Positions 6,172 through 7,290 of a stretch of 7,290 nt of DNA are shown here, piece by piece. Below the pieces are notes generated by a model. That model was not told the origin of the DNA, did not search any database, and saw nothing but the letters and a program-made list of their open reading frames with translations. Where the stretch lies: NCBI GenBank assembly GCA_031270615.1, contig JAISXE010000098.1, positions 1-7,290 on the forward strand. The letters run 5' to 3'. Both the position numbers and the translations under genes were made by a program. Every line of letters starts with the position of its first letter. The first letter of the stretch is position 1. The DNA comes from Spirochaetia bacterium. GTDB taxonomy: Bacteria > Spirochaetota > Spirochaetia > DTKZ01.

Positions 6172-7048
6172 AATTACCGATGACGGGGAGAAACGCGCGC
6201 GGGAGGAGACAACGGTTTTTTTCCCCCAGACCCTGGGCGATCTTCTTGCCATACGCAAGCAGCGGCCCGACGCCACGCCTGTGGCCGGCGGGACATGGCT
6301 CCTGCGCAACCAGGGCTCCCGCTTCCTGAAACTGCCCAAGGCCCTAATATCCCTTTCCGCGATTGAGGAGCTTCACCGCATAGGCCGCAGCGAAAGCCGC
6401 ATCGACATCGGGGCCTGTGTCCCGATAAACCGCATCCTCGCGGCCGGCAAAAACATCCTGCCCCAGATTCTTCTGGACACGCTTGAATCGATAGGGACGC
6501 CGGGCATACGCAGCCTCGCGACACTTGGGGGGAACATCTGCATCCAGGGCCGCAGCATGTCAACCCATCCCGCGCTGCACATCCTTGACGCGCGGCTCGA
6601 GCTGCGCAGGGCGGGCGGCTCCCGCTGGGTCCCCGCCACCAATTCCCGCCTGGACGGGAAACTCCTCATGGCGCCCGACGAAGTGCTTACCCGCATCCGC
6701 ATCCCCCTGGAAAACTGGAACATCCAGCTCTTCCGGCGCATCGGCCCGGATACCGTTTTAGGCCTCGAAGACATGCTGGTCTTCACAGCCATTGCCCGGA
6801 CAAGCCGCGCGATCATCACCGACCTGCGCTTTGCCATAGGATCGAACCACCTGAACATCTACCGCAGCCGCGACCTGGAAACGCACCTTGTCGGCCGCAA
6901 GATTCCCCTTCCCGCGCGCGAGATAGCGGCTTTCCTGCAAACCCTGGAAACAAACCTCGAAGACAAGCAGCCCGGCCTGTCGGAGTTCATACGCGGCCGC
7001 AGCCGCTCCCTTATCGGCCGGATTCTGTCAAACCTGCCCCCGGACTGA
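6155..7048 (+). CDS. FAD-binding subunit of a molybdenum hydroxylase
   Basis: This 297-residue protein matches the size of the medium subunit of xanthine dehydrogenase/CO dehydrogenase-type enzymes. An FAD_binding_5 domain covers about residues 20-185. It carries PVAGGTWLLR (42-51), the counterpart of the AGGTDLL flavin motif, and IGTPGIRSLATLGGNIC (113-129), the counterpart of the RNxGTIGGN motif that holds the FAD phosphates. The remainder matches the position of the CO-dehydrogenase flavoprotein C-terminal domain, but it is short and conserved blocks are hard to see. The subunit would take electrons from the [2Fe-2S] subunit and hand them to NAD+ or another acceptor. No extra Fe-S insertion of the 4-hydroxybenzoyl-CoA reductase kind is visible. 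The ATG is supported by AGGAGG ten bases upstream. It is the last gene of the run and no clear intrinsic terminator follows. Confidence 0.88.
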   Translation: MTASVEITDDGEKRAREETTVFFPQTLGDLLAIRKQRPDATPVAGGTWLLRNQGSRFLKLPKALISLSAIEELHRIGRSESRIDIGACVPINRILAAGKNILPQILLDTLESIGTPGIRSLATLGGNICIQGRSMSTHPALHILDARLELRRAGGSRWVPATNSRLDGKLLMAPDEVLTRIRIPLENWNIQLFRRIGPDTVLGLEDMLVFTAIARTSRAIITDLRFAIGSNHLNIYRSRDLETHLVGRKIPLPAREIAAFLQTLETNLEDKQPGLSEFIRGRSRSLIGRILSNLPPD

Positions 7049-7082
7049 AAGCCTGCCTGAAAAATACTATCGATATTACCAA

Positions 7083-7111
7083 TTTCCCGCCATTGCGGGC
7101 AGACCGGGAAA
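7083..7111 (+). other. Competing hairpins just after the operon
   Basis: TTTCCCG (7083-7089) pairs with CGGGAAA (7105-7111). Alternatively CCCGC (7086-7090) pairs with GCGGG (7095-7099) around CATT. The structures exclude each other. No U-run follows either, so this is not a convincing intrinsic terminator. It may be a transcript-end structure or chance in GC-rich DNA. Confidence 0.3.
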
Positions 7112-7192
7112 CCGCACACTGTCAACAAGTTAAGAAAAAGATCCAGGGCATCGGCGTTTACTTTTCTCAATCGCATTGATCATTTTTGCACA

Positions 7193-7218
7193 TTTTTTGC
7201 GCCCCCAGGCGCAAAAAA
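7193..7218. other. 26-bp palindrome with T/A-run arms
   Basis: TTTTTTGCGCC (7193-7203) and GGCGCAAAAAA (7208-7218) are perfect 11-base arms around CCCA. In either reading direction the GC stem is followed by A residues, so it is not a classical Rho-independent terminator. Its outer parts, TTTTTGC and GCAAAAA, match the ends of the palindromes at 112-133 and 152-173, but the TATA centre is absent. Confidence 0.45.
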
Positions 7219-7219
7219 C

Positions 7220-7290
7220 CGGGCTATCCGCTCCAATCTTTTGGCTGCGCCAAAAGGATTTCCGCTTCTATCCCTTGTGCCCCACGGGCT
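7220..7290. repeat. Possible intergenic repeat unit, cut by the right edge
   Basis: CGGGCT occurs at 7220-7225 and again at the window end (7285-7290), 65 bases apart. Inside are two similar 12-mers, TCCGCTCCAATC (7227-7238) and TCCGCTTCTATC (7261-7272), differing at two positions. Between them lies an inverted repeat: AATC plus TTTTGGC (7235-7245) pairs with GCCAAAA plus GATT (7249-7260), with one bulged G and a TGC loop. No open reading frame of note is present. This looks like a structured intergenic repeat whose next copy would begin at the edge. Confidence 0.4.

Noticed and set aside
7083..7218. Intrinsic terminator for the operon
   Set aside because: The hairpins at 7083-7111 and 7193-7218 are followed by no U-run on the plus strand.

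Overview
The window reads as a GC-rich piece of an anaerobic bacterial chromosome. A spirochaete of the Treponema group is my best guess, because a LoaP-type NusG paralog heading a glycan operon and an AAA_14/DUF4143-type ATPase are both common there. An anaerobic Firmicute cannot be excluded. No rRNA, intact tRNA, transposase or CRISPR array is visible.

Layout. Bases 1-73 (minus strand) hold the first 24 codons of an AAA-type ATPase that runs off the left edge. It has a recognisable sigma-70-like promoter at 80-108. Bases 74-356 carry no convincing gene but are dense in signals: two 22-bp palindromes 40 bp apart (112-133 and 152-173), a triple GGACARG repeat (191-217), a terminator-like hairpin (249-284), and an overlapping tRNA-like segment (263-320). 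Bases 357-7048 are six plus-strand genes packed end to end, every junction overlapping by 1 to 17 nt. They are a LoaP/NusG-family antiterminator, a soluble nucleotide-sugar 4,6-dehydratase, a DegT-family sugar aminotransferase, and the three subunits of a xanthine-dehydrogenase-type molybdenum hydroxylase (molybdopterin subunit, [2Fe-2S] subunit, FAD subunit). Bases 7049-7290 hold hairpins, a long palindrome and the start of what may be a tandem intergenic repeat.

How the genes may work together. The antiterminator would let RNA polymerase read through the long operon. The dehydratase and aminotransferase would together turn a UDP-N-acetyl sugar into a UDP-4-amino-6-deoxy sugar for surface glycan. 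The molybdenum hydroxylase (Mo to 2Fe-2S to FAD electron path) is an unexpected partner. It keeps the catalytic glutamate but has lost the residues that define purine oxidation, so its substrate is unknown. The gene overlaps argue for one transcript. The strand bias in G versus C flips inside the molybdopterin-subunit gene, which suggests the two halves have different histories.
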